DNA from: CAVQNQ01 sp963714205
GTDB taxonomy: Bacteria > Acidobacteriota > Terriglobia > Bryobacterales > Bryobacteraceae
Length of the DNA: 64,000 nt
Reading direction: 5' to 3'
NCBI GenBank assembly: GCA_963714205.1
Contig: CAVQNQ010000002.1
Span: 1,364,001-1,428,000 of the forward strand
Under the pieces are notes generated by a model, which was not told the DNA's origin, searched no databases, and saw nothing but the letters and a program-made list of their open reading frames with translations. Positions 43,366 to 54,271 of this stretch are shown piece by piece. The first letter of the stretch is position 1, and every line of letters begins with the position of its first letter. The position numbers and the translations under genes were made by a program.

Positions 43366-46129
43366 ATGCTTGATAGGATCACCGTGCATGGCGCGCGCCA
43401 GCACAATCTGAAGAACATCGATGTCGAAATTCCCCGCAACAGCTTCACGGTGATCACCGGTTTGAGCGGCTCCGGAAAATCGTCGCTGGCGTTCGACACG
43501 ATTTACGCCGAAGGGCAGCGGCGCTACGTCGAAACGCTTTCCACCTACGCGCGCCAGTTTCTGGACCAGATGGAGCGGCCCGACGTGGATTCCATCGACG
43601 GCCTCAGCCCGGCCATATCGATCGAGCAGAAGACCACCAGCCGGAGCCCGCGCTCCACGGTGGGAACCATCACCGAGATCTACGATTATCTTCGCCTGTT
43701 GTATTCTTCGATAGGCGTGCCGCACTGCCCGGTTTGCGGGAACGAAATTTCGCGGCAGACCACCGGGCAAATCCTGGAGCACGTCCTGGCGCTCAAACCG
43801 GAAGACCGCATCATGGTCCTGGCGCCGGTGGTCCGCGGACGCAAGGGCGAGTACAAAAAGGACCTCGAAAAGCTGGCACGCCAGGGATTCGTGCGGGCCC
43901 GCGTGGATGGCACGCTGCGCTCGCTGGACGACGACATCCAGCTCGATAAGCGCCGCAATCATACGATCGAAGTGGTGGTGGACCGGCTGCTGGTGCGGCC
44001 TGGAATCGAGAAGCGCCTGGAGGCCTCCATCGAGACGGCCACCACGTTGGCGGACGGGCTGGTGCTGGTGGCGGTGGTGAACGGCGCCGAGCGCCTGTAC
44101 TCGCAGAAACTGGCCTGCACGGAATGCGGCACCAGCGTTCCGCAACTCGAGCCGCGCTCGTTTTCCTTCAACAGCCCCTACGGCGCCTGCGAGGAGTGCC
44201 ACGGGCTGGGGAACACCTGGAGCTTCGATCCGGTGAAGGTGATCGCGGATGCTTCGAAGCCGCTCTTCGATGGCGGCCTGGGGCCGGGGGTCAGCTCGTG
44301 GGAAGTGCAGCATGCCACGGAGGAGTTCGCCCGCCGCGCGCGCATCGATCTCAAGACGCCCTTTGAAGAGCTGCCCGCCAAGGCGCAGGAGCAATTGCTG
44401 ACCGGCGCGGGCGGATTCGCGGGCATCCTGGGCATTTTACAGGAGCTGTATCAGGATTCCAGCGAAACGTATCGCGAGTGGCTCACCGAGTACATGGCGC
44501 CGGTCGAGTGCGCCGCCTGCCATGGAAAACGGCTGCGTCCGGCCAGCCTGGCGGTGCGCGTGAAGAACTTCTCGATCGCCGAGTTCACCGCCCTGCCGGT
44601 GTCGCGCGCGCTCATGACGGTGCGCAACTGGGAGTTCGGCGAACGCGATATGCAGATCGCCGGCCGCGTGCTCGATGAGATCCGCCGCCGCCTGGAGTTT
44701 CTCTCGGCCGTGGGCCTGGATTACATCGGCCTGGACCGCTCCGCCGCCACGCTCTCGGGCGGCGAGGCGCAGCGCATCCGCCTGGCCACGCAGATCGGCT
44801 CCAAGCTGCGCGGGGTGTTGTACGTGCTCGACGAACCTTCGATCGGCCTGCATCCGCGCGATAATGGGCGGCTGCTGGAGACCCTGGCGCATCTGCGCGA
44901 CATGGGCAACACGGTGCTGGTGGTGGAGCACGATGCCGAGACCATCGAGCGCGCCGATTACGTGATCGACCTGGGGCCGGGCGCCGGGCGCCTGGGCGGC
45001 CACCTGGTATCGGCGGGCGAGCCGGCGGATATCGCGCGCGATCCCGCCTCCCTGACCGGGCAATACCTTTCCGGAGCGCAGGAGATTCCGGTCCCCGCGG
45101 AACGGCGCGCGCCCAACGGGAAGAAGCTGGCCATCCGCGGAGCCAGCGAGCACAACCTGAAGAACATCGACGTGGAGATCCCGCTGGGCCTGCTCACCGT
45201 GGTGACCGGCGTTTCGGGCAGCGGCAAATCCACGCTGGTGAACGAGATTCTATACCGCTCGCTGGCCCGCGCCATCTACGGATCGCACGAGGAGCCAGGC
45301 GCGCACCAAACCATCGAAGGGATCGAGCTGCTCGACAAGGTCATTCGCATCGACCAGGCGCCCATCGGCCGCACGCCGCGCTCGAACCCCGCCACCTATA
45401 CGGGCCTGTTCACGCCCATACGCGATCTCTACGCCATGTTGCCGGAGTCGCGCGAGCGCGGCTACAAGCCGGGGCGCTTCAGCTTCAACGTGAAGGGCGG
45501 GCGCTGCGAAGCCTGCCAGGGCGACGGCCTCAAGCGCATCGAGATGAACTTCCTGCCGGACGTTTACGTCACCTGCGATGTCTGCCGCGGCCGGCGCTAC
45601 AACCGCGAGACCTTGCAGGTGAAGTTCAAGGGCTATTCCATCGCCGATATGCTGGAAGCTACCGTGGAAGAGGCCTTGCCCCTGATGGAAAACCTGCCGC
45701 AGATCCGCGCCAAGCTGCAAACGCTTTACGATGTCGGGCTGGGCTACGTGCATTTAGGACAATCGTCCACCACGCTCTCCGGCGGCGAAGCGCAGCGCAT
45801 CAAGCTGGCGCGCGAGATCGAGCAAACGCCAGACCGGACGCACCTTCTATCTGCTCGATGAGCCCACCACGGGCCTGCATTTCGACGACGTGCGAAAGCT
45901 GCTGGACGTCCTGCAGCGGCTGGTTTCGCTCGGCAACACGGTGGTGGTGATCGAGCACAACATGGACGTCGTCAAGACTGCCGACTGGATCATCGACCTG
46001 GGACCCGATGGCGGCGAATACGGCGGCCGCCTGGTAGCCTGCGGCACGCCGGAGCAGGTGATGCGCTCGAAGAAGAGCTATACCGCCGAGGCGCTGCGCA
46101 AGGTACTCGGCAAAGGAAAAGCGGCATGA
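43366..46129 (+). CDS. uvrA: UvrABC excinuclease subunit A, frameshifted near the C-terminus
   Basis: About 920 residues in all. First ATPase: Walker A GLSGSGKSSLAFDTIYAEGQ, signature LSGGEAQRIRLATQ, Walker B VLYVLDEPSIGLHPRD. Zinc modules follow (CPVC; CTEC with CEEC; CEAC..CDVC). Second ATPase: GVSGSGKSTLVNEIL and LSGGEAQRIKLARE. At about 45820 one extra G throws the frame and stops at 45861, before the second Walker B. The expected FYLLDEPTTGLHFDDVRKLL and the rest continue intact to 46129 in another frame. Nucleotide excision repair damage sensor. An assembly indel is likely; if real, the protein lacks the second Walker B and would be defective. Confidence 0.92.
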
Positions 46130-47079
46130 GCCGGTACACTCAGCGCCCGCTCGATTTCACGGGCCTGCGGACAGTGGCTCTGAAGGCGCGCGGCGGCAAA
46201 GTCAAGAGCATTGATTTCGCTTCCGTCTATCATCCCGGCGCGGGCCTCGCCGGGTGGCTGGATTCGCTGCCGCGCATCCTCGCAGGCAACGATTTCCGGG
46301 CCGTGGTGGAGGCCATCGCGGAAGCCCGCGCGGGGCGCCGCGCCATTATCTGGGGATTGGGCGGCCACGTCATTAAGTGCGGCCTGGCGCCGGTGCTGAT
46401 CGACCTCATGCGCCGCGGGTTCGCCACGGCTTTTGCCATGAACGGCGCGGCCGCCATCCACGATTTCGAGATTGCGCTGGCCGGCCACACCAGCGAGGAC
46501 GTGGAAGCCGTGCTCCCCGATGGCAGCTTTGGGGCCGCCGAAGAGACCGGCCGCGAGATGAACCACGCCATTGCGGAGGGCGATCGCGACGGTCTGGGCA
46601 TTGGCGAAGCCCTGGGCCGCTGGCTCGATAACACGGGCACGGACTCCGCTCCCAGCCTGCTGCTTCAGGCTTACCGCAATCGCACCCCCGTGACGGTGCA
46701 CGTGGCCATCGGGACGGATACGCCGCACACCCATCCGGCGGCCGATCCGGCGGCCATCGGCAGCGCGTCGCATCGCGACTTCCGCCTGCTGGCCACCTGC
46801 ATCGCGGAACTGGACCAGGGCGGCGTGTACCTCAACGTGGGCTCCGCGGTCGTCCTGCCTGAAGTTTTTCTGAAGGCCGTTTCGGCGGTGCGCAACCTGG
46901 GCCATCCGCTGGCCGGCTTCACCACCGTCAATCTCGATTTCCTGCAGCACTACCGTCCGCGCGTCAACGTGGTGGAGCGCCCGCACGCGCGCTCGGGAGG
47001 CGCCGGCTATGCCCTCACCGGCCACCATGAGCTGATGCTCCCGCTGCTGGCCGCGGCCCTCATCGAGAAGGACGCATGA
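46126..47079 (+). CDS. Deoxyhypusine-synthase-like Rossmann protein
   Basis: 317 residues. GGHVIKCGLAPVLIDLMRRG followed by FATAFAMNGAAAIHDFEIAL resembles the NAD-binding half of deoxyhypusine synthase. The synthase's catalytic-lysine motif (EAVSWGK) is not visible, so it is probably a paralog with another reaction. Other conserved-looking parts are DGSFGAAEETGREMNHAI and VAIGTDTPHTHPAADPAAIG. It starts within the uvrA stop (ATGA), and the CPBP protease and mtnA follow tightly, placing it beside methylthioadenosine salvage, a polyamine by-product pathway. The family call is moderate. Confidence 0.55.
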   Translation: MSRYTQRPLDFTGLRTVALKARGGKVKSIDFASVYHPGAGLAGWLDSLPRILAGNDFRAVVEAIAEARAGRRAIIWGLGGHVIKCGLAPVLIDLMRRGFATAFAMNGAAAIHDFEIALAGHTSEDVEAVLPDGSFGAAEETGREMNHAIAEGDRDGLGIGEALGRWLDNTGTDSAPSLLLQAYRNRTPVTVHVAIGTDTPHTHPAADPAAIGSASHRDFRLLATCIAELDQGGVYLNVGSAVVLPEVFLKAVSAVRNLGHPLAGFTTVNLDFLQHYRPRVNVVERPHARSGGAGYALTGHHELMLPLLAAALIEKDA

Positions 47080-47839
47080 TGGAAGAAGAGCAGCCGCCGG
47101 TTGCTTCGCCGGTTCCATCGCCCGCACCCGAGCAGCGCCGCGGCACGCCTTTCTGGGGCTACCACGACCTGTTTCTGTTCCTGGGTCTGATGCTGGCCGG
47201 CGTCGTGGCCAGCAGCCTGCTTGCCCACGTGTTGGTGGCCGCGCTGCATCTGAGGCACCCGGCGGAAGCGCTCGAGCCCCTGGTGGCGCAGCTCATGCTC
47301 GATGTTTTCGCGTTTGCGGCGCTGGCGGCCATCTTCCGATTCCAATACGACGAGCCCTTCTGGAGCTCGCTGGCGTGGACGCCCATGCGCATTTCGCCGG
47401 TGCGGATCGTCATGCTCGGGTTTGGCACGGCCATGGCGGTGGCGCTCGCGGCCGTGGCGATTCATCTTCCGGCGGGCGAAAATCCGCTAACCAAGCTGCT
47501 CGAAGACCGGACCTCGGTGATCCTGATGGCGGGCTTCGGCGTGACGCTGGGGCCGCTGTTTGAAGAGTTGGTATTCCGGGGGTTCTTGCAGCCTCTTTTG
47601 GTGAGGAGCCTGGGGGCGGCGCCGGGCATAGCGGCGGCGGCCATTCCGTTCGGCCTGCTGCATTTCTGGGAATACGGAAGATCCTGGCGGCACGCGCTAC
47701 TGATTTCGGCGGCGGGCGCGGCTTTCGGCTGGATGCGCCAAGCGACCGGTTCCACGCGGGCGTCCACGCTGATGCACGCTTCTTACAATGCCCTGAATTT
47801 TATCGCCTTATTCGCGCAAAAGGAGAACCTCCCTCCAAC

Positions 47840-47846
<7 letters not shown>
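47079..47846 (+). CDS. CPBP-family intramembrane metalloprotease
   Basis: 255 residues, about seven membrane helices. The Abi/CPBP motifs are present: FEELVFRGFLQPLL (catalytic Glu pair and Arg), GLLHFWEYG (zinc-type His), and STLMHASYNALNF (second His). Relatives are Rce1-like membrane proteases; targets are unknown. ATGATG at the start overlaps the preceding gene's stop; mtnA begins inside its 3' end. Confidence 0.86.
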
Positions 47847-48865
<1,019 letters not shown>

Positions 48866-48868
48866 ATT

Positions 48869-49369
48869 ATGCGAATCTTCTCAGCTCTTCTACTCTGTGC
48901 CGCCGCGCTGATGGCGGCCAGCGGTCCGCGCCGCGCTCCCGGCTTCACCCTTCAGGACATAAAGGGCCAAATGCACGACCTGGCCGACTATCGCGGCAAG
49001 GTGGTGGTTCTGGAGTTCATGCAGAGCACCTGCCCGCATTGTGCCTCGTTCGTCGATATTCTTCAGAAAGCCCAGCGGAAATATGGCGATCAGCTGGCCA
49101 TTCTGGCGGTGGGAAACCCGCCCGCGGATAACGCCACGACGATAAGCCAGTACATCGCCGGCCACCAGATCACGTATCCGGTGATGCTCGATTGCGGCCA
49201 GGTGGCCTTCTCCTACGTGCTGAAGGGGCAAATCGATCTGCCCACGGTCTATCTGATCGACGGCAAAGGCATGATCGCGGGCGAGTACACGTATAGCCCG
49301 CTTACGCGCGGTTTCTTCGAGGGCAACGACTTATTCAGCGAGATTGACCGCCTGCTGACGGCTCGCTGA
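48869..49369 (+). CDS. Secreted thioredoxin-fold (TlpA-like) protein
   Basis: 166 residues with a signal peptide (SALLLCAAALMAAS). The thioredoxin fold carries CPHC in VVVLEFMQSTCPHCASF, with a cis-Pro in IDLPTVYLID. Likely a periplasmic disulfide reductase or a cytochrome c maturation helper, which would suit a cell rich in c-type cytochromes. It starts 3 nt after mtnA. Confidence 0.86.
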   Translation: MRIFSALLLCAAALMAASGPRRAPGFTLQDIKGQMHDLADYRGKVVVLEFMQSTCPHCASFVDILQKAQRKYGDQLAILAVGNPPADNATTISQYIAGHQITYPVMLDCGQVAFSYVLKGQIDLPTVYLIDGKGMIAGEYTYSPLTRGFFEGNDLFSEIDRLLTAR

Positions 49370-49377
49370 AGCGATCG

Positions 49378-52224
49378 TTACTCCGTCACGGTCAGGGTGG
49401 ACGCGGCGCTCGCCACGCCGCCGACCGTAACCACTACGGGTTGCGCGCCGGGCGCGAGCGTGGAGGGAACCGTGAAATTGATTTGCAGCACTCCGACCGA
49501 CCAGCTTGGAATGCCGATATAGCTGGGTGTCACCTGCGTCCCCCCAACCGTCACCACCGTGTTTTGCTTAGGCACGGGCGTGGTAGTGCCGGCCGGGATT
49601 GCGCCCGTCGCGACGGACGGCTGGACCGCGCCGACGCCGGTGACATAGATGGCTATGGCCTGACCGCGCCCCGCCGTGCCGGTGGGAACGAGCGCGCCGC
49701 CGGAACCGGCAATGCCGGGCGCCGCCGCCGCCATTTGAATCGTAGCGGACGCGGTCTGCCCGTTATTACTCACCACCACCGCGACTGTCCCGGTGGCCGG
49801 CGTTTCATAAGGTACTTGCACGTTCAACTGCGTGGCCGAGATGTAGTAAAGCGGGGCCGCGACACCATTGATCGTGACGGATACATTACCGAGCGAGAGT
49901 GGCAACGGCGCGCTCGCCGCTGCCCCGGTAGTTAGTGCCAACTGCGACCCGAAGATGGCCATCGCCATCCCGGGGGCATAAGAATGGCTATAGGAAAACG
50001 CGTTGGTGAGACTGGAGATCGAAGGAGCCGCGGACGAAGAAGCGACAATGGTGAGCGTGGCGGACGCCGTGGCCGTGTTGTCCGCGCTGTCGCCGCTGTA
50101 AGCCGCGGTAATCGTGTCGAAGCCGGTAGTAAGCCCGGCAGCGCTTCCCTGGATCGTCACACTCGCGGTGGCCGTGCTCCCTGAACCCGAGAGCGTGCCG
50201 GTTCCCAAGGTAGTGCCGCCCGCGGAGAAGGCTACCGTTCCGCTGGGAGTGTTGCCGTTGCTGGAGGTGACCGTGGCGGTCAGCGTGGCGCTCCCACCGG
50301 CCGAAATGCTCGCGGGACTAATGGCCAGCGTCACGGACGGAGTGCTCTTGGTCAGCAGAGCGCCGGCGTGCCAGGCAGTTACGAAGTTGTAAACATCTAG
50401 GGACCCGAGACCGGTCACCTGGTCGTAACCGACGCCGGCATTATAGCCGACGGACGTCGAGCCTGTCGGGCAGCGCCGGCCCGAGCAGGTATCCGAAGTT
50501 ACGATATTATTGCCCGTAGTAATATCATGAAAAGCGCTGGGCGTCGATGCCGCGAAGCCGTATAATTGCGTATTGACGTTTCCCAGTCCGGCGTAGCGTT
50601 GGTAGCCGTTCTTCACCAGATAACTATTGAGGAGCGTCAAAATTCCCGAAAACGTTGGGGCGCCAAAGGACGTGCCGCCGAAAACCTGCCAGCCCGCGGA
50701 GGACTGCCGGCCGCTGCCGGAGGTCGTGTACACCATGTAACCATCATGGTTCGGCGAAGCCGGCAGCGCGATATCGGGAACGTCCCGTGCACCGTCGGCC
50801 GGAACGCCCAGGCCGGTCTGCCAGGAAGGCTTTGCGAAAAACGCACTGGCGCCGCCGCCGCTCGCCGCCGGGTTGTTGACGGTGCTGTCGTTCCAAGACG
50901 TTTCGGGAATATACGAAAGAGCGGATGCCAAGGTTGTGGAATTGTCACTGCTGTTCCAGTAAGTACCGCTCCCTTCGCTAAACTCAGTCCCGCCGACGCC
51001 GGTAACTTCCGGGATCGAGGCCGGAGTGTCCACCGCCAGGGCGAAATCGGTGCTGGATCCGCCATACGGGGTGGTGGAGCTATCGTAGCAATCCGCCGCG
51101 CCCGAGTCGCCCGAGGCCGCCACCCACGTGATCCCTTCCGCGTTACCCTGAACCGCCCAAGTCTGGAACATCACCGCATCCGCCTCGGTTGTCAAGGTCT
51201 CGCATGCGCCGTAACTCGAGCTCAACACCGGCGCCAGGTCTTGGTCGATGGCATATTGGACCGCGTCCATAACATCGTAGGAGTATACGAAAAGCAAATT
51301 GGCATTGACGGCCACGGCGGAGGACCATTCGAGATCGAGATCGGATTCCTGCTCGTCGCCCTGGCTGATTCCCGGATCTTGCGTGTTCGGTACTAAGGTC
51401 ATCGCGAGATTGGTCGCCGGGAGTCCGAAGTAACTCCGGAACGTCGCCAGGTGCGAGGTTACGATATCGCTTTGCCCCACCACGACGATAGTTTGCCCGG
51501 CCCCCGTGATCCCGGCGTTGTAAACCGGCTGAATGTCGAAGATGGTGACAAAGTCGCCGGGAACCACATAGTGAGCTCCGCCGGAATTGTACTTTGGAGT
51601 TACTCCGTCGGCCTGGACGCCCAGGCTGGCCAGCTTGCGGCTCATGGGCTTGAGGCGGAAATTATGGAGGCCGTGGATCGCCTGCACCACGCCTTGCAGG
51701 GCCGCGGGCAGAGAGGGTTCGGTGGCATTGGCGTAGTGCGTCTCGCCGTTCACAACGTAAGCGTGGATCTCCGTCTGAAGCGCGCTCTCGATCTGCGCGG
51801 CGGTCCCGCTCACCGCCACGGCATTGCGCCCGCGCGCCACGCTGGTAACGGTCAAGTTCTGGCTTTGCAGCCACGCGACGATCGTAGCGATATCGTCCTG
51901 GCTCAGGCCGAAACGGTCCGCGTATGCTTCCGGCGTCAGCCACTTGTGGTAGTTCGCCGACGAGGGGTCCTGCTGGGCGGCGAGCAATTGGACCAGATCG
52001 GCCTGCTGGGCGGGCGATGGCTGCAGGACGAATGTCACACGGCTCATCGCCATGGACCGATCCACGGGTCCCTGGTCGTACTCGCTTCGCGCCAAAGGAT
52101 GAAGGTGGCCTGTCAGCGTGAACCGCTGGCTGCCGGAGATTCGTCCGGCGATGCGGTTCGACTGGGCGTGCACGATCCCCTGGAGTGAAACCAGGATGGC
52201 CATAGCGCATGTTACGCGGGTCAT
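49378..52224 (-). CDS. Secreted sedolisin (S53) with Ig-like and TIGR03437-like C-terminal domains
   Basis: 948 residues. Signal peptide, then a pro-kumamolisin propeptide (HKWLTPEAYADRFGLSQDDI), then the S53 catalytic domain. The triad is Glu and Asp four apart in QESDLDLEWSSAV, and Ser in VFGGTSFGAPTFSGIL; GGT and the DGARDVPDIALPAS strand are typical. After it come an Ig-like repeat (SPASISAGGSATLTATVT) and a C-terminal domain of the Solibacter type (NAFSYSHSYAPGMAMAIFGS; TQLNVQVPYETP). An acid-active extracellular protease, consistent with a soil acidobacterium. The ATG at 52203 is an alternative start. Confidence 0.9.
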   Translation of the reverse strand: MTRVTCAMAILVSLQGIVHAQSNRIAGRISGSQRFTLTGHLHPLARSEYDQGPVDRSMAMSRVTFVLQPSPAQQADLVQLLAAQQDPSSANYHKWLTPEAYADRFGLSQDDIATIVAWLQSQNLTVTSVARGRNAVAVSGTAAQIESALQTEIHAYVVNGETHYANATEPSLPAALQGVVQAIHGLHNFRLKPMSRKLASLGVQADGVTPKYNSGGAHYVVPGDFVTIFDIQPVYNAGITGAGQTIVVVGQSDIVTSHLATFRSYFGLPATNLAMTLVPNTQDPGISQGDEQESDLDLEWSSAVAVNANLLFVYSYDVMDAVQYAIDQDLAPVLSSSYGACETLTTEADAVMFQTWAVQGNAEGITWVAASGDSGAADCYDSSTTPYGGSSTDFALAVDTPASIPEVTGVGGTEFSEGSGTYWNSSDNSTTLASALSYIPETSWNDSTVNNPAASGGGASAFFAKPSWQTGLGVPADGARDVPDIALPASPNHDGYMVYTTSGSGRQSSAGWQVFGGTSFGAPTFSGILTLLNSYLVKNGYQRYAGLGNVNTQLYGFAASTPSAFHDITTGNNIVTSDTCSGRRCPTGSTSVGYNAGVGYDQVTGLGSLDVYNFVTAWHAGALLTKSTPSVTLAISPASISAGGSATLTATVTSSNGNTPSGTVAFSAGGTTLGTGTLSGSGSTATASVTIQGSAAGLTTGFDTITAAYSGDSADNTATASATLTIVASSSAAPSISSLTNAFSYSHSYAPGMAMAIFGSQLALTTGAAASAPLPLSLGNVSVTINGVAAPLYYISATQLNVQVPYETPATGTVAVVVSNNGQTASATIQMAAAAPGIAGSGGALVPTGTAGRGQAIAIYVTGVGAVQPSVATGAIPAGTTTPVPKQNTVVTVGGTQVTPSYIGIPSWSVGVLQINFTVPSTLAPGAQPVVVTVGGVASAASTLTVTE

Positions 52225-52321
52225 ATCACAAATTCCGACGTGTTGGTATGCATCCCGGTTTCCTTACCGGCGGGCTGTGGACATTCACAACCTCGTTTTA
52301 ACACTAGTTAACCGAGGTGTC

Positions 52322-52343
52322 GCCCCTACAATTGGATAGGGGC
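52322..52343. other. GC-rich hairpin between selB and sedolisin genes
   Basis: GCCCCTA and TAGGGGC pair around an 8-nt loop, just beyond the selB stop on the minus strand. Without a clear T-run it is only a possible terminator for selB. Confidence 0.4.
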
Positions 52344-52350
52344 CTTGCTT

Positions 52351-54222
52351 TCACAGCACCACCCGCTCGTGTCCTTCGCGCCGTGTGATGCGCTCGCGAT
52401 CGAGGTATTCCAGGAGAGGAATGGCATATTTCCGCGAGACGCCGGTCCAGTCCTTAAACTCCGGAACGCTGAAGCGCTGGGTGCGCCGCGCGGCCAGCAT
52501 GCGGCGCAATTCGTCGATAGCGGAACGGTGAAACACCAGGTCTTCGTTCACCCGCACGAGGTGCTTTTCGCGCAGGAGCATTTCGAGCAGAGTGCGCGCG
52601 CGGGCCGGCTCGACGCCCGACCGGGCCAGCACGTCCTTCCATGCCGGAGCCGCGAGGCCGGCGGCTTCGAACGCGCGCTCGATGGAGGCGCGCGCCTGTT
52701 CCTCATTCTCCTGGAGCACCGGCCGGTGATCGCGCGCGCGCACCAGTTCGCCTTCGGCCATAATCCGGCCGGGGCCCGCCAGCAGCGTGTCCAGCAGGAA
52801 GGCGGGACAGCCCGCGAGCTCCCGGTTACGCAGCTCCTGCCGCGGCATACCCGCTAGTAGCGGATTCCGGACGTGAAATTCGCGCACGGCCTTCGCCAGC
52901 CGTTCGCGCGCGGCTTCGAACCAGGCCCGCTCCACGTACCACGGTTGGGGTTGCGGGATGGAAAGCAGATTGGCTCGTTCGGCCGCGCCGGCGATCTCGC
53001 CCGCGGTCATCCCCGTGCGCGCCACCAGCTCCGCGGTTCCCGCGCCGTAGGCGGTTTCGCGCACCAGCAGGGCCACGCGGGCCGCTCGATCGCCCGAAGC
53101 CAGCACGTCCAGCCGCGCGGCGACATCTTCGTTCCGGGCATACGGGCGCACGCCGAGATCCACCACGCGGCCGCCACCGATGGTCACTACCGGCGAGAAC
53201 ATGCGGATAATAAAGCGGTCGCCGGGCAACAGCAGGGCCGCCTCGCGCAGCAGCAGCCGCGCATAAGCCGTGCCGCCGGGCCGCAGCACCGCGGCGCCGC
53301 CCAGGAGGCGCACTTCCGCCTCGATCTCCGCCGTCCCCGAGTGAAAATGCACCGGCGCGCGGTGCTTAAGCGGCTTGGCGGAGGGTAGCAGATCGAGGCG
53401 GCAATCCACCTGTTTCACCGCGTGAAAGAGGCCCGGTTCGGAGAGCACCTCGCCGCGCGCCAGCTCGCCCGGCTCGATGTCCGCCAGGTTCAGGGCGGTG
53501 CGCTGCCCGGCGACGGCGCGTTCCGTGGCGGCTCCGTGCACCTCCACGCCGCGCACCCGCAGGCGCCGGCCGGCGCGGTATAGCTCGACCTCCTGCCCGC
53601 GCGACACCGCGCCGGAGATCAGCGTCCCGGTGACTACGGTGCCGAAGCCTTTCACGGAAAAGACGCGATCGATGGGCAGCCGAAAATGCCCCGCCGCGTT
53701 CCGCTCTGGCGCCGCCGCCGCCGCGCGCGCCAGCTCTTCGCGCAGATCTTGGAGGCCCAGGCCCGTAATGGAATCGACCGCCACCATGGGCGCGCCCTGG
53801 AGGAACGAGCCGGCCACCAGTTCCTCGACTTCGAGCCGCACCAGGCCCACCAGGGCGGCATCCACCAGGCCGGCCTTGGTCAGCGCAATAATGCCGCGTG
53901 GGATCTCGAGCAGCCGGCAGATATCGAAATGCTCGCGCGTCTGGGGCTTGATGGATTCGTCGGCGGCCACCACGAACAGCACCAGGTCGATGCCGCCCAC
54001 ACCCGCCAGCATGTTCTTGACGAAGCGCTCGTGGCCGGGAACATCGATGAAGCTCAGCCGCAGCGAAGGCGTCAGATCGAGGTTTGCAAAGCCCAGGTCA
54101 ATGGTAATGCCGCGCCGCTTCTCCTCCTCCAGGCGGTCCGCGTCTATGCCGGTAAGCGCCTTCACCAGCGCTGTCTTGCCGTGATCGATATGGCCAGCCG
54201 TGCCGACGACGACATGCTTCAT
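52351..54222 (-). CDS. selB: Selenocysteine-specific elongation factor SelB
   Basis: 623 residues. GTPase domain: GTAGHIDHGKTALVKAL, SFIDVPGHERFVKNMLAG, and KAG in IIALTKAGLVD. EF-Tu-like domains II and III follow (RVFSVKGFGTVVTGTLISG), then a C-terminal winged-helix array (about 430-623) that in SelB binds the SECIS element. It delivers Sec-tRNA to in-frame UGA codons. No selA, selD or tRNA-Sec is visible here, and no protein in the window obviously contains a recoded UGA. Confidence 0.93.
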   Translation of the reverse strand: MKHVVVGTAGHIDHGKTALVKALTGIDADRLEEEKRRGITIDLGFANLDLTPSLRLSFIDVPGHERFVKNMLAGVGGIDLVLFVVAADESIKPQTREHFDICRLLEIPRGIIALTKAGLVDAALVGLVRLEVEELVAGSFLQGAPMVAVDSITGLGLQDLREELARAAAAAPERNAAGHFRLPIDRVFSVKGFGTVVTGTLISGAVSRGQEVELYRAGRRLRVRGVEVHGAATERAVAGQRTALNLADIEPGELARGEVLSEPGLFHAVKQVDCRLDLLPSAKPLKHRAPVHFHSGTAEIEAEVRLLGGAAVLRPGGTAYARLLLREAALLLPGDRFIIRMFSPVVTIGGGRVVDLGVRPYARNEDVAARLDVLASGDRAARVALLVRETAYGAGTAELVARTGMTAGEIAGAAERANLLSIPQPQPWYVERAWFEAARERLAKAVREFHVRNPLLAGMPRQELRNRELAGCPAFLLDTLLAGPGRIMAEGELVRARDHRPVLQENEEQARASIERAFEAAGLAAPAWKDVLARSGVEPARARTLLEMLLREKHLVRVNEDLVFHRSAIDELRRMLAARRTQRFSVPEFKDWTGVSRKYAIPLLEYLDRERITRREGHERVVL

Positions 54223-54258
54223 AACTTCGGTTCTATCCTATTCCACTGTACGCGGCGT

Positions 54259-54264
54259 TACATT
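54259..54264 (+). promoter_or_regulatory. -10 box (TACATT) for hpnI, leaderless
   Basis: TACATT ends 7 nt before GTG 54272, so GTG is favoured over upstream in-frame TTG 54263, which lies within or before the transcription start. Confidence 0.5.
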
Positions 54265-54271
54265 GGAGGAA

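Noticed and set aside
45856..45861. The TGA ending the first uvrA frame as a selenocysteine codon
   Set aside because: SelB is present, but read-through would continue in a frame lacking the LDEPTTGLH motif; the true continuation is in a different frame, so an indel explains it.
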